A stretch of DNA of 64,000 nucleotides from Anadara kagoshimensis (Eukaryota; Mollusca; Bivalvia; Arcoida; Arcidae). Positions 11,040 to 23,379 of the stretch are shown here, piece after piece. The notes under the pieces are model-generated. The model saw only the letters and a program-made list of their open reading frames with translations, had not been told where the DNA came from and made no database searches. A program made the position numbers and the translations under genes. The stretch lies in assembly GCA_021292105.1 (NCBI GenBank), contig CM037862.1, positions 3,480,501-3,544,500 on the forward strand. Reading direction: 5' to 3'. Each line of letters opens with the position of its first letter. The first letter of the stretch is position 1.

Positions 11040-12650
11040 ACTTCCAATTTGTCTCGATGTGCCTTAATATGTCCTCACCTTACCTGTATAAAAATAAAAA
11101 AAACAGGTGTAAACAAGCATTCATTTATGTTGCAGTACAACTTAATGTTCTAGATGTAATTACCATTCAAGTTTGATTAGAAATGCTTAATACCTCTGTA
11201 GGTACAACTATTTCAGCTCACAATTAACAACAATCTTGGACAGGTGGTTAAACCATTTTGTTATAAGAAATAACGTATGGGGTTCTGAAAATATTGAATT
11301 TTATTTCAAAACGGCCGTCTAGTACTGAATATTTCAATTTTGTAACCGGTTTAGTAACAACTATACCTTATAATTTTGCTTACTATCTCCGGTTTGATTG
11401 GAGATGTTCCTCTAGTCGATCACTATGAAATCTTCAATTCATCGGAGTACAATAACTAGACACTCCTAGTCTTGCACGTTTAACTGTATCGTAAGCTAAA
11501 CTGGATGCTTTGTACGATGAAATGACAAATAGGTGATGGTGAGTTGGGATTTTGAGCCATCTACGGAGGTAGGTAAAAGGCATGGAGACAACAAGCTAAC
11601 AATTTTCAGTTTTCAAGAAAAAACTTAAGTGTCCACGGATAGACATATTGAAGTTTTCAAACCTATACAAGTGCCTATGCTTCTATATTCTAAATCACTT
11701 GGACACTTAAAATGTACACAAACAATATTGCACATTCACTGCCGTATTTCATTTTAAAAATCCATTTGAATGCTTGTTATTTTCCATTATCCCGTACCAT
11801 GCATCCGTTTCAACGTCAATGTATCTGACCATGGTTACATAAAATGTGTATTTACAACATCAAGTCATTCAGCCCCAAAAAACCTCTGTTTCTTGAAATC
11901 CTAATCTAGGTTCCAGATACCACAACATCAAACAACCAAATGAGTGAATTAACTTACAGAAATATAAATACTGGTAATCTCAAACAGCTATATCATCCAT
12001 CAGGAAAACATCAATAATTCAGTGTACGACCGCCTTGTACTGACTAATGGTTACGTTGTTTTATATAATGTCTCCGATATTGTTACGGCATCAATGTGGC
12101 TCAGATAGGGTTTTCCTATGTGTAGGTGGCTTGTTTAGTTAGATGGTTCATTAAAGCAGCACTAGATCAACCATGTGGTGACGATATCTAATTAATGAAC
12201 ATGTATCTACCTTATGTTTATTTATATTCACCACATCACATGCACATCTACATTCCAAGTGCCACTTGTAAACGCGCGACACAACACTTAGGGTAATGTG
12301 TAATATGTAATTTCCACTTTTACTCATCTCTCGTGACAAGAGCACTAGCTTATGAAAAGTTATAGCGGACACGCTCTAAACTCTTCCTGAAAAGCAAAAC
12401 ATGATAGTGCAGTATTGACTTAGTCGGATTTTGCATTTCAACATTATTTTAAGTTTTAGTCAGAGCAAATATGTCCATAAAGTTAAACATTTATGTGAGT
12501 TAAATATATATATTCAAAACTTAAAAATAAGTTCAAATGTTTTATAAAACATAACTGAATTTATTTTTGTAAAACATGTTTTCCCGTTTAAAAGAGCATG
12601 AAACTATGGGGCGTCAAATATATATTATACATGTATTATAGATAGATAAT
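11040..12650. other. intergenic upstream of the Toll-like receptor
   Basis: Should contain the receptor's promoter and 5'UTR. No confident TATA box, exon or repeat element seen; open frames here are short and lack coding character. Confidence 0.5.
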
Positions 12651-12654
12651 TTTG

Positions 12655-13200
12655 GAAACATCATACTTACCGGTATCAACAATATTTTGATGACGGCCAT
12701 GAAACCTTTTGAGGGACTTAATAAGCATGGACTTGCAATATTACTGAGTCAACAATTGATTTGAAAGCAGCCTGCTTCCTTGTATAAAGTTCACATAGTG
12801 GGTAGAAGCTATATGATAGTGTAATAATTAATAATTGTGAATCAAACGCTTTATAAGCAGGAGAAACAGGTATATTGCTGTCGCTGCATAGAAAAGGAAA
12901 GTCGTCAATAAAAAATGAAGTAATCAAGTTGGTGTTAAGCTTAAAAAGTAGCTTTTCGTGTGTGTCAAAATTCAGGTTTAAGTTCAAATATGAAGTAGAC
13001 CGTGAGGAATCAGTCGTATATTTTATTTCTAGTTCACTCGGATAGATTACATTCACATAGCCTTCAAATTAAGAATTATTAAGAACTAGAACGTCGTCTA
13101 TATATCTGTATGTGGAGTTGAATGTTTAAGCGACAGTCTTCTCTCCAGATTTAATTAGATTCTGCATAAATGCTGCTTCATGACAATAAATCAAAACCAA
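12655..13200 (-). pseudogene. reverse-transcriptase fragment B (decayed)
   Basis: The best preserved of four related relics. On the minus strand, near 13100, it reads YRYIDDVLVLNNS (YIDD is the RT catalytic site), a stop, then a 112-codon open stretch at 12718-13056 beginning VNVIYPSELEIKYTTDSS and containing FPFLCSDSNIPVSPAY. This is the palm-to-thumb part of a reverse transcriptase; both ends are missing and stops are present. Tentatively Penelope-like. Confidence 0.65.
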
Positions 13201-13214
13201 ACATACCAATCCAT

Positions 13215-13380
13215 GTCACAATCGCAATTCAGAAGCAAAGTAAAAAAAATGAAACTGACAAGTCAGGTTAACACACGTGGACCTCCACCAGGGAAGTGAG
13301 ACCGGGTGCTGTAGAAGGGTAAGCACCTCCTGTTTAGCCCAATCTACAGCGCGTTAAATCAAAATTAAGTGATATGAACA
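13215..13380 (-). repeat. dispersed repeat family R1, copy 2
   Basis: Reverse-complement copy with AACAGGAGGTGCTTACCC, CCTTCTACAGCACCCGGT, and GGTGGAGGTCCACGTGTT blocks. It abuts the upstream side of reverse-transcriptase fragment B. Confidence 0.65.
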
Positions 13381-14091
13381 TGGGACTATTGGATATCAAA
13401 TACAGTGCTTACGGCAGTAGCGGATCATTAGTACAATATTCACTGCTCTCCGAGAAAAAACATCGCTGCCGATTGTATTTTTTGGTACTATCAATTGACA
13501 TTTCTCCACTCTTTCAATTTATCATTAGATAATAAAAATCGTCCGACTATAAGTATGGGCAATCCACGCGTTTTGTACCCCATGTATTTACGTCAGTAAC
13601 GAATCAATTTGTGAGTAGCGGATCACGCCACCTAGTGTCAAGAAAACGATAGGGGATCAACTCAAAACATGATTAGATTGACTTTACATCGTTCAATTGC
13701 AAAAAATACAAATCATGAAACAATATTAAAGAGTTTAAATCGTAATATCAACAAAATTAATGTCATGTTTAAAATAAATAACAAAAAACAAATCATCGCA
13801 ATGTCCCTTATAAATTAAGTCAATCAACATTGTCTTGAATACTGAGCTATAAAAGCAGTATATGTCGAAGGAAATAAAATAAAATAATTGTACCTTATAA
13901 GTTATAAATATTATGACATACTCTTGTCAATGAAGATTTTATTTTGACAAGAACAGTATATGCATACAATGATACTTATTGGTATTGTACACTGCACATC
14001 ATAGGTCCAAAATTGTTACCAGACAAAAATATAGAACAGAATAAAACTTTAATTGTCTTAAACACAAAATATATGGTTGGATATTAATGTA
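13381..14091. other. intergenic, AT-rich
   Basis: No gene, repeat family or RNA gene recognised. Confidence 0.4.
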
Positions 14092-14097
14092 TTTATT
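14092..14097 (-). terminator. candidate poly(A) signal
   Basis: AATAAA on the minus strand about 80 bp past the stop of the open frame at 14179-14450; it supports reading that frame as a 3'-terminal exon. Confidence 0.35.
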
Positions 14098-14178
14098 CAA
14101 TATATTCTAATCTCATACAGATTATCCTTCAAGCATGACAATTATGGCTTCTTTAAAATGCCCATTGATCTGGTCTTA

Positions 14179-14450
14179 TCATATGATACATAAGATAGTG
14201 GCATGGCATGACAATGCCCCATCTTTCTCATGGGATACTGGCCATGGAGGGAAGCTAGGCACTGGTTCTCCAATAGCCTCTGCATAACTGAACCCACCGG
14301 AATCTATTATTGTTCTGAAAGCACCAGACAGCCCCACGGGTACATGCCATATTTTTCTTAGCCTTTCGAGAGGTCCCCTGTAGACAGCAGCTGATCCGTT
14401 ATTGCCGTAATTACACCCTGCATAAACTGGTTTATGTTTTATTGTCATGA
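14179..14450 (-). CDS. possible 3'-terminal exon of an unrecognised gene
   Basis: An 89-codon open frame, clearly richer in G/C than its surroundings, ending at a stop followed by AATAAA. Possible splice acceptors lie just inside or upstream (GCTTTACAG or TTTATGCAG on the minus strand). The peptide has Tyr/Gly/Asn and Pro-rich stretches (e.g. AGCNYGNNGSAAVYRGP, EPVPSFPPWPVSH). I do not recognise the family, and no upstream partner exon was found. It could be a relic exon or a mobile-element fragment. Confidence 0.3.
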
Positions 14451-14849
14451 ACTGTAAAGCTCAATAAAGGTTTATGTTGTGAAAGAAGACATGTTAACGA
14501 GTGTAAAGAGCTATTGTAATCATTTTAAATTACCTTTGAAAGTATTGAACACGTTGGTCAAATCGAAAGTTAGGTTTTGGAAATCACATCCATGTCGCTG
14601 AGACGCTTGTGACATTCGCATTAAAAAGCCGAGAATTTAAAAAATAGGACGTTTATCAACACAAATGAAACGTAGAATTAAGTAAAAATGCCAACTTTAC
14701 AGAAATATATCCGAGTTTTATTGGTCTATCGTAATGATATGGAAAAAATTAACTTTATTCTAAAACATGGTCCGCTACTGACTGAGATCCGCTACTGCCG
14801 TAAGCACTGTATAGCTAGGGCAATCCTGGGCACAAAAGCATCAAACTTA

Positions 14850-15265
14850 TCAATAATACTGTGATGACGGCTATATAAACTTTTGAGGGTCCTGATAAGC
14901 CTAGGCTTAAAATATCCCTGAGTCAACAATTTATTTGCAAGCAGCCTACTTCGTAGTGAGAACAAGCTCTACCAAAGCGTATTAATTGGGAAACAAATAC
15001 ACCATAAGCAGGAGAAGCAGGTATATTGCTGCATAAAAAAGGAAAGTTGACAATAGAAAAATTGAAGTCATCACGTTTGTCATAAAGTTTCAAATATAGC
15101 CTTCCGTGGGCGTCATGATTGAGGTATAATTAAATATAAAGCGGTACTTGAGGAATCAGTCGTATCTTTTATTTAAAGCTCACTAGGATAGATGGTATTC
15201 ACATAGTATCATGATTTAGACAAAGAATGTCATCTATATACATGTGTACAATACAATTCTTTTAT
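14850..15265 (-). pseudogene. reverse-transcriptase fragment C (decayed)
   Basis: Near 15230 the minus strand reads YIDDILCLN, then a broken frame matching the IYPxEL block and the later SPAY region of fragment B. It shares the 3' flank motif GATGACGGC with fragment B (near 14870 and 12690). Multiple stops and indels. Confidence 0.5.
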
Positions 15266-15469
15266 ATCCAAATCAAGTTCCCCATAAGGTGCAATATCTT
15301 TACAATGATTTGCATGTCAAGTTTAATGGTTTGACGGCAAGCAGTTTGTGTCCATTAGAGAGATAGGAAGAAATGAATGGTTTGTTTTAGAGGTTCATTC
15401 AATGAGGGGTGTCGTTGTTAAGTGTAGAAAAATAAAATGTTTTTAAACGAAATAAAGTACATATGTACT

Positions 15470-16301
15470 CATGAATAAAAAATAATAACGCGAAATAAAG
15501 GCGTTATAATGCGAAAAAGGCGTTATAACGCCTTTAGAAAGGCGTAATAACGCGAATTGAAAGGCGTTATTTATAACGCGAAATAAAGGCGTAATGTGTG
15601 TGTGTGTTTCCTACACAGCAACTATATGTAATGTAATAAGCTGTTTTATATGTATTTATTCTATGAAAATTAAAAACAAACTGCACATCATCCGATCCTG
15701 CGCTGAAATGAACATACTTTTTCAGTAAAACAGAAAGAATTTTTTTTTTGAATGTTAGTGTTGTTTTTTTTCATAAAAAGTATCATTTTATATATGGGGA
15801 TGGAAATCGTTTAAGTAATCTGAAATATAAACATTGATAGACATTGGCAATATACACATGGCTATTTATTAAAACGTTCCTGTCCAATTGTCAATCGCTA
15901 ACTTTTAACAATGATTAAATGACACCTGTGACATCTTAATATGAATAGATCTGCAGTTGCCTTAAGCTTTCAAACTAAAACCAATCTGTTTGTGGTGAGG
16001 GTTGTTAACATTCTCCAGGGAAGTGACTGCTCTATATATAGACAAAAAGGCATTATAACGCCTTTCACTTGGCGTTATTACGCCTTTTAATTCGCGTTAT
16101 AACGCCTTTATAAAGGCATTATAACGCCTTTATTTCGCGTTATAACGCCTTTCAATTCGCGTTATTACGCCTTTATTTCGCGTTATAACGCCTTTCAATT
16201 CGCGTTATTACGCCTTTCTAAAGGCGTTATAACGCCTTTTTTCGCATTATAACGCCTTTATTTCGCGTTATTACGCCTTTTTAAATTTTTTTATTCATGA
16301 G
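15470..16301. mobile_element. foldback element FB1 with palindromic subrepeat arms
   Basis: Two inverted arms (about 15470-15597 and 16045-16301) start with matching TCATGAATAAAAAA ends and are packed with the 14-bp palindrome GGCGTTATAACGCC, its variant GGCGTTATTACGCC, and linkers AATTCGCG and ATTTCGCG. The arms are near-perfect reverse complements in their outer ~130 bp; the right arm is longer through extra subrepeats. The ~450-bp core has no coding capacity. A target-site duplication is not clear. A non-autonomous foldback transposon is the best explanation. Confidence 0.75.
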
Positions 16302-16794
16302 CTTAATAGGCTTTCGTACTTTCGTACATATGCATTAGAAGACATTCAAGTAATTTTTTCGAACTTTTTAGAATCCACATTTGGTTATTACAGGATTGTA
16401 CAGTATGGATTTTTGTAAAGGTAAGGAATCAATACAAGTAAGCAAGAATAAACTTTTCCTCTTTTGGATTGATACCCAAAGCCTAAAGAAGTCTCCTAAG
16501 GGTGTGAAGAATTTCATCAATGGTAAAACTAGTTCTGATATATGTACAATTCCTTTAAGAATACTATTCAAACCGAGCTCCTTAATAAGACATTCAAGGT
16601 AGTATATCTTACAAACAAGAATAATGTTTTGGAAACATCAGCTTTGCCTTGGACAACATATTTGTAATGCAAGTCAGCGAAGATTGCAGAAATCTTATGA
16701 TCCTCGAGTATTGATGAATTATTAGTACTCAGAAATCTTATGATCCTTGAGTACTAAAGAATTTTAGTACTCATAAATTTTAGTACTCATAAAC

Positions 16795-17045
16795 CTTTAA
16801 GTTTGGCAATACATGTTTAAGGTGCAAATGCCTTTATCCACTACGAGAACTTTATACAACGCAACAGGTTGCTTACAAATAAATTGTAGACCAAGGGATA
16901 TTGCAAGCCTATGCTTATCAGGGCCCTCAAAATGTTTTATGGCTGTCATCACAGTATTGTTGGTAAGTATGATGCCTCTGTGTCCAGAATTACCCTGGAT
17001 ATATTTGACGTCACACAGTCCAATGTCCGTTTCACTCAATTTTGA
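16795..17045 (+). pseudogene. reverse-transcriptase fragment D, C-terminal part (decayed)
   Basis: On the plus strand a frame with stops reads YCKPMLIRALKMFYGCHH then SIVGKYDASVSRITLDIF. It matches, at DNA level, the 3' end of fragment B (AAGTTCACAT...GATGACGGCCATGAAACC reversed), so it is the C-terminal end of the same element family. It runs straight into repeat R1 copy 3. Confidence 0.5.
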
Positions 17046-17200
17046 TTACACAAGTGGAGGGTGTAACTAACTAAACGGGAGGCTTAGCCTTCTAGAGCAC
17101 CCTGCCACACTTCCCTGGTGGAGGTTCATATGTTTAACCTAACATGTCAGTTTCAAAGTTTTTACTTTTGGATTATGATATTGATATACATGTAGATTGA
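17035..17200 (+). repeat. dispersed repeat family R1, copy 3
   Basis: Contains TTTGATTACACAAGTGGAGG, CACTTCCCTGGTGGAGGTTC and GTCAGTTTCAAAGTTTTTAC blocks shared with the other R1 copies. Confidence 0.65.
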
Positions 17201-17344
17201 AAACATGTTAATGACGTTTGCATAACTTTGTTATAAGGGGACTTTATGATATTGTTATATAAAGCTGACTTGGTACTATCCATGTATTAGGTTTGTGTTC
17301 TTTATATTCATGTTTTACTGTCTAGTATTTTTGTTTTTGAAAAG

Positions 17345-17640
17345 ATAAGCGAGCTTGTTAAACATCGGAGGTGGAAATGGATAGGACACATATTAAGACA
17401 GAAGCCAGATGAACATCCAAGGATTGCTCTGCAATGGACACCAGCAGAAGGAAAGAGAAGAAGAGGGCGGCCGAAAGAGACCTGGCGCAGGACTGTTGAA
17501 AGGGAAAGATCGGATTTTGGACTTGGGACATGGAGTGAAGCTTCTAAAATAGCTGCCAACAGAAATTCTTGGACGAGAAAGATATCTGGCCCAATTCTCC
17601 ACAAGGAGAGATGGACTTAAGTCAAGTAAGTCATGTTTGT
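17345..17640 (+). mobile_element. 5'-truncated LINE, C-terminal coding end
   Basis: A plus-strand frame ends at a stop at 17618-17620 and encodes the basic C-terminal end typical of many invertebrate LINE polyproteins: RRWKWIGHILRQ, then GKRRRGRPKETWRRTVE. It is followed by AAGTAAGT, like an (AAGT) LINE tail. Everything upstream is missing, as in 5'-truncated insertions. Clade not determined. Confidence 0.75.
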
Positions 17641-18877
17641 TTTTGATTGCATGGGTGATAATAATGTAAATGAAAGATACCCCATTGAACAGATCATATC
17701 GGAAAGACTGGCAGGTATCTCATGAGTATCCATTATAGAAATCATAACATCAATACAACCATAGCTGTGACAAAGTAATGAAATGATTTTATTGTCTTAT
17801 AGCAACTCGTACATCAATATCAATATTATTTGTGAAATTTAAATTGACAACTTAAACATAATCGTGTTATCGGAATAAAATACATGCACCATGTCAGATG
17901 TTGTCTTTAGAACAGAATGTTTTCTCGGAGATTTTTCAGCCACTATAACCTAGTGACCTACAATATTGGATTGACCAAGATATGCTTTTGATCATGTTTC
18001 CAATGTCCAGTAGCCTTGGAGATGTCAAAAATAGGTATTATTAACACGCAAATATTATGAACAAGATTTACAGCATTTGTCTTCATTGGTTTTTCGGGAA
18101 TTTATCTTAATCCTGATAATATGATTTTTCTTCATATGGTCCCATTTTCCCAACCCATGTGATTATGATTCATTCACTTAATTAACATGACAATTATACA
18201 TGTATCTGTAATATTAATCTCCAAAAGTGTTGTTATATATATATACAAACATTAACATGAGTAATGACTATAGTAAAATATTGTTATAGAGCCAACCAAA
18301 AACTGCACCATCTCACTTATTGCCAGAGTATTGTGAACTTCAAAAATCTATTGTTTTCCCTCCCTTCATTTATTACCAAACCCCTTATAATGCCAAAATT
18401 TGACAGATGACTAAACAGAAGGACAGACAAGGATAAATTAATACCCCCCCCCCAACTGGTGGTATAATAATAATACTTTACTGCAAACAGCAAACAATAC
18501 ATTGCTATAGCATTACAGAATGTATTTAATTATGTAACAATATGGCAAATAACAAATAATTAACAGAGAAGAGTCAGGTGTTGAATAGTTGTGATCTGAG
18601 TAGTCAGGCTTTGGGTAGATAAATGCAGTTTCCTTGTAAGAGATTCAGAGTCCGCTTTTAATAGTGTTCAAAATTTGTGAATATACATATATTATAAAAA
18701 CATGAAAAACACTAAATGCTGACTCTCTATTACAATTTACGGTATAACTTGATGATATGAAAGCTAAGGACACAAATTGATTTTATTTTACCTGGTAAAA
18801 CATTTAAATCTTATGTACAAAAACATACTAAATGTATGTAAATTCTTGTATACCAAACACAAATGGTATGCGATAGT

Positions 18878-18878
<1 letters not shown>
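17641..18878. other. intergenic, nothing recognised
   Basis: AT-rich. One C-run (about 18446-18454); no gene, RNA gene or clear repeat family seen. Confidence 0.4.

Positions 18879-18911
<33 letters not shown>
18879..18911. repeat. (CA)n microsatellite
   Basis: About 16 uninterrupted CA units. Confidence 0.95.
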
Positions 18912-18914
<3 letters not shown>

Positions 18915-19078
18915 CTTTACACATCATAAGAAGTATTAATGTTCAATACCTGCATGCATTTCTACAATATAAATGGTGGGTTTGTATAATGTATGTACAC
19001 AACACTGATTATAAATAAATATTTTTAAAATTACAAATACAAAAATTATCAAATGCTTCTCATAATATCCTAGAAACA

Positions 19079-19257
19079 TACAGCTCAATCTGCCTTAAAG
19101 GCCACTTCTATATAAGGGTAACCTGCTTATAAAGGCCAGTAGAGTTGTATCCCAATTGTTTTTTATTTATATTATTTGAACCTGTATATAAAGACCCCAT
19201 AAAGGCAACTTTTACTGGTTCCCTTGGGTGGCCTTTATACACAGGTTTGACTACTGA
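19079..19257 (+). repeat. short inverted-end repeat family R2, copy 1
   Basis: About 175 bp: CTGCCTTAAAGGCCACTTCT, TTGTATCCCAATTGTT, GGTTCCCTTGGGTGGCC, ending CAGGTTTGACT. Complete copies start TACAGTCxAACCTG and end CAGGTTTGACTGTA, i.e. short inverted ends, so a MITE-like element is likely. Other copies: 19725-19900, 39757-40078, 50690-50882 (inverted), 62378-62545. Confidence 0.75.
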
Positions 19258-19724
19258 TACGGCAAAGGTTTAAACCTTGCAACAAGCTTTATCAAAATAC
19301 AGCAGTATCTGTGTAGATTTACATAGAGAATCTATTAAGAGATTCAGATCAAGATAAGGAAATTATAATCAAGTGCTCAAATTTTGTCAAAAATATTTCA
19401 ATTTGTCAAGTTGTAATTTTCTTATAGTGGTGTAAAATCATAATTTATTACTTTTCTCACATATAGATTCTTCTTATTATTATTTTCCTCGTTTATTTTT
19501 GAAAAACAAAAAGTAGTCCTCATTGTACTGAGATAGCCTACACACATGCTCATTAGAGTTGGAATATGGAAATAAAAGTATTGTGTCACATGCCCTGTGA
19601 GATATAACATACTTGTATGCTAGAATAATGAATGAAAGTTCCAAGTAGAAAATACAAAAAGTAGAGCTAAGTAATTGTGATAATATCAGTACAGCTAAAC
19701 GATTGATGGAAAATACATTACAGT

Positions 19725-19900
19725 CCAACCTGTTTTAGAAGTCGCCTGTATATAAGGGTCACCTGCTGTTAAAGACCAAAAATTGTATCCCAATTCCTCA
19801 CTATCAATGTTATTTCATCCTGTATATAAAGGCCATCTGCTCATAAAGGTCACTTTTACTAGTTTCCTCAGGTGGTCTTATAAACAGATTTGACTGTATG
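19725..19900 (+). repeat. repeat family R2, copy 2
   Basis: Starts TACAGTCCAACCTG and ends AGATTTGACTGTA; same internal order as copy 1 (TATATAAGGGTCACCTGCT ... TTTCCTCAGGTGGTC). Confidence 0.75.
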
Positions 19901-20275
19901 TAATCAAAGCATCCTCAGTTTATTTCCGGAACACCATGATTTATCATTTCCTTAATAAATTAAAATCAATATCCTTATTACAATGTTAATTAAAATTTTG
20001 TACCAGTATTCCATCAAATTTAGAATCATGACCAATCAATTCAACACAATATACAAAATATACCAAACAGAGAAATTTCACAAATTTATTTTCTATTTTT
20101 TCCATTTTTGGGACTTTCTCTCCTGAACAGAGATACATACATGTACATGTTTTATATCTTATTTCAATATTTTTACCACTTTCACACTATTGATAAATGT
20201 AAATATCTTCTCATTCACAACACTATGGAATGATAATTCTGATTATCATACAACCAATACAATATTTTTACAAGC

Positions 20276-20345
20276 CAATTCAATTCAATTCTTTATTCAC
20301 TGACCCACATATGTAGTACATCAGGTGAAAATACAACATAAACAA
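20276..20345 (-). mobile_element. LINE 3' tail fragment
   Basis: On the minus strand GTGAATAAAG runs into (AATTG)n. The same AGTGAATAAAxTGAATTG ending occurs at 54340-54425 (+). These are 3' stubs of heavily truncated non-LTR elements. Confidence 0.45.
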
Positions 20346-20404
20346 AATTAACGGAGAAGGAATGATGCTGCTGACTACCAGTAGTCACTCTTTACAAGCT
20401 ACTG

Positions 20405-20868
20405 GTACCTGTTTCACAATACCGTTAATTCCTTAACTAAGTGTTCCCTTAACTTGATTCTGGCATTGAAATCTTGATATTTTCAGTTTGATTTTAATGT
20501 GTCATTTACGAAGCAAACACATTGAAAACAATTATCAAAGATGGGAAAACCCCCTCATTTTACATATTTTAGCATAACAGAGCACAAAGATGAGCTTATT
20601 AAGAAAATGTCAGTAAAATAGACTTTTGTATGAGCCAAAATCTGAAAATTCACATAAAATACTGCTGATTTATTATATAAGAGCAAGAATATTTAGACTT
20701 TTATTTTTCAAAAACCAAAATGGTCCGTTTAGGACAAAATCCAATCAAACGAGCCATACCTCTTTGTTTTTAGTTTTGTCAAAAATATTCATAAGTAATG
20801 TAGTTTCAAAAACATTTACATTTACATTAAGGAAAATCTTAGTTAAGGAATAATTGTGAAACTCCAGG
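20405..20868. mobile_element. MITE-like element with long inverted ends (family R3)
   Basis: Left end CCTGTTTCACAATACC...TTCCTTAACTAAG and right end CTTAGTTAAGGAATAATTG...TGAAACTCCAGG are inverted repeats of about 38 bp. No coding core. A related element lies at 54478-54765. Confidence 0.6.
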
Positions 20869-20869
20869 T

Positions 20870-23379
20870 ATGGTATAATTAACTGATACATTTCAACTTA
20901 TATTCATGCAGCATTGACGCTTCTTTCAATCATAACTTCTACTGAGTACCGGTAGTTCAAAAAATCTACTTCCAAAATATTCATACTAATGTAGTAATAC
21001 AATATAGTGTAAAATACTGGTGTAAAAGAAACAGGCACCTGTGTAAGATGAACAATAATCAAAGTTGAACATATGTTTAAGTAATATTTTTTTAAATTCA
21101 TCCAACAGTCCTGAACTGAAGCCACTTAAAATATTTAGTATTTTAACAATTTTAATGATGTTATTTCCATTCATAAAAACCAATTCACTTCAAGCAAGTA
21201 TAAATTTGTTTTAAACTATGAGCCATATCTCTGACTTGGTGGGGTTCTACTTCTAGAGTATTACTGGTAATCTCCACGTGGAAGTATGGTACTGTTCTTC
21301 CCAGCTTGTCCTTGGATAGTATACAAGTCAAATCATGGTGGGTGAATCCCCAGAGTTTTATTCAGTATCTATCCATTTATTACCATGGTGAAATGTAGCA
21401 ATACTGAATTAAATGCCTTCCTCATGGGCATACATCCCTGTCAGACCTTGATCCCATGGCCCTTGAATCATTAGTGTGCAGGTTTATCCACTGAGCCACA
21501 TGCTTCCACTGTATTGCTGACAAATAATAATTTTATTCTGGTCATATTTGAATATTTAAATACCAATAAAACTGGTTACTTTAAAGTAATATATTATTTT
21601 ATACATTTTATACAAGGACTAGTTTATTATATCACATTTTGATTTCTTTGTCTCTCTTCTATATGGTAGGTCTGTGTTATCTGACATCACTTACACTGCT
21701 TGTCATATGTGGAGATTCACACATAACAAATGGAAATTCTACATTCAGCCGTGGATGTGGTAAATCTACTTCTCCCTAAAATATATAAAATATTGCTGGT
21801 TTTAATGAAATGAAAATTAAAAAGAGACAAATAAATAAAACAAATCTGCATAGTTTAACAATATGTTAGATGAGATATGATGTTATATCAAAAGTCCTAT
21901 TGAAAAACACTTGGGCAAAACAGGAAAAAATTATCTTTTCCTCCCATCTCAGACTGAATGACTGGTATTTCCTGTTTTACCCATCAAGATTTCTGTGTCA
22001 TATACCCTGATAAGCTACTGGTGCACAAACTTTGACGTCCCGATATAAATTCCACACTGACCGAGTGATCGAAATTCTTTCTCCAAAGCATACAAATCAG
22101 TTTCATTTCCTGTCAAGATTGAAAATGAGTACTGGTACCTTTCCCCATATGCTACCATTGCTCTATCTACATTACAAAACAGGGATTGGTTGTGTCATTC
22201 CTATAAATAATTTTGTGTGATTTTAAGGTCAAATAACTTTGAAATGAGTCTGCATACACTATCACCAAATCTACACATCATGCAGGTAGATTTTTGTCAA
22301 TTTCGTAAAGTTTCAGTAAGGACACAGATTTTATGCTGATTAGTAACCTCATCTATACCACCTGAGTGAACTCAACAATTTTGATTTATTGATATTCTGG
22401 ATACAATTCAGATCATAATTTAAAGTAGAATTTTAGCTGAAAAGTCAAGATGGTTTCTTCAATCACTATATTTCTACCAAGGGAGATAAGTATTGGATAT
22501 CTATTGTATTACCAGTATGTGTTATACCAGGTAACCAAGATGATAAGGGGTAAAACCCACTATTTTACCTGTGGAATCAAATTTTTCAATTGTTGTTTCA
22601 TAGTCCACCTCCGCCCATCATTAACTTCTACATAAAATTCATGAGCTAAATCACCATCTTCATCAAAAAACATGGAACTAAAAGGTAAAAAAAAGATTAA
22701 AGTTACGAGACAACTTAGAAGTAGAACTAGTCATATCATACAAGGCCCAATTCTTGTATTATCCGCTAGTCTGATGCCACTAACTAGTAAATTTTACTTC
22801 AGGCTCAGTGATTTTGTTTGTATAAAATTACTACAGAATAAATAAAGGTAGTTTCTCCTGGGTAAAAATTATTATAATTTCTGAATTTGGCAAATGAAAT
22901 TCTTACACTAAAGCAAGTGATAAACAAGTAAACCTAATTACACAAAATAAATGATTTTATCCAATACTGTCTTGACCCTCAAATACTTCAGATATTGTCA
23001 CAATATAACATCTTTTCTGAGGTTCCTACTTATTGCAATCGTTGGCTGTTTGTTTCAAAGCTTAATTTTGCCAATTTATGAAAATAGTTTAAATTTTCCA
23101 AATTTGAAAGGTAGAAGGTAGTTTTTACAAACCAGCAGTCACTGGATATGGGAGAAATTCAAGTCAAAAACATTTCACTTATATTAAGATGTCACCACCT
23201 ATAAGTGAAGTGGCAGAAACTTTTGTCTAGTGCACTAAGCACACAAAGAACAATCACTATCAGTATCTACCAGTACTTTCAATTCTTGGCCACTTCCTGT
23301 TCATGGTTGGATTCTATGACCTCCAACATACTAAGCGTGCACCCTACCAACTGAGCATGATAGTGTTATAGTCAATGCA
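20870..23379. other. intergenic, nothing recognised
   Basis: AT-rich sequence with only short, non-coding-like open frames. A tRNA-like or SINE-like stretch may exist near 21360-21510, but it is too weak to call. Confidence 0.4.

Noticed and set aside
9931..11176. Plus-strand open frames over the Toll-like receptor
   Set aside because: Shadows of the minus-strand coding sequence.
16368..16602. Overlapping open frames on both strands after FB1
   Set aside because: No recognisable domain, no splice or poly(A) context; neither strand shows coding character.
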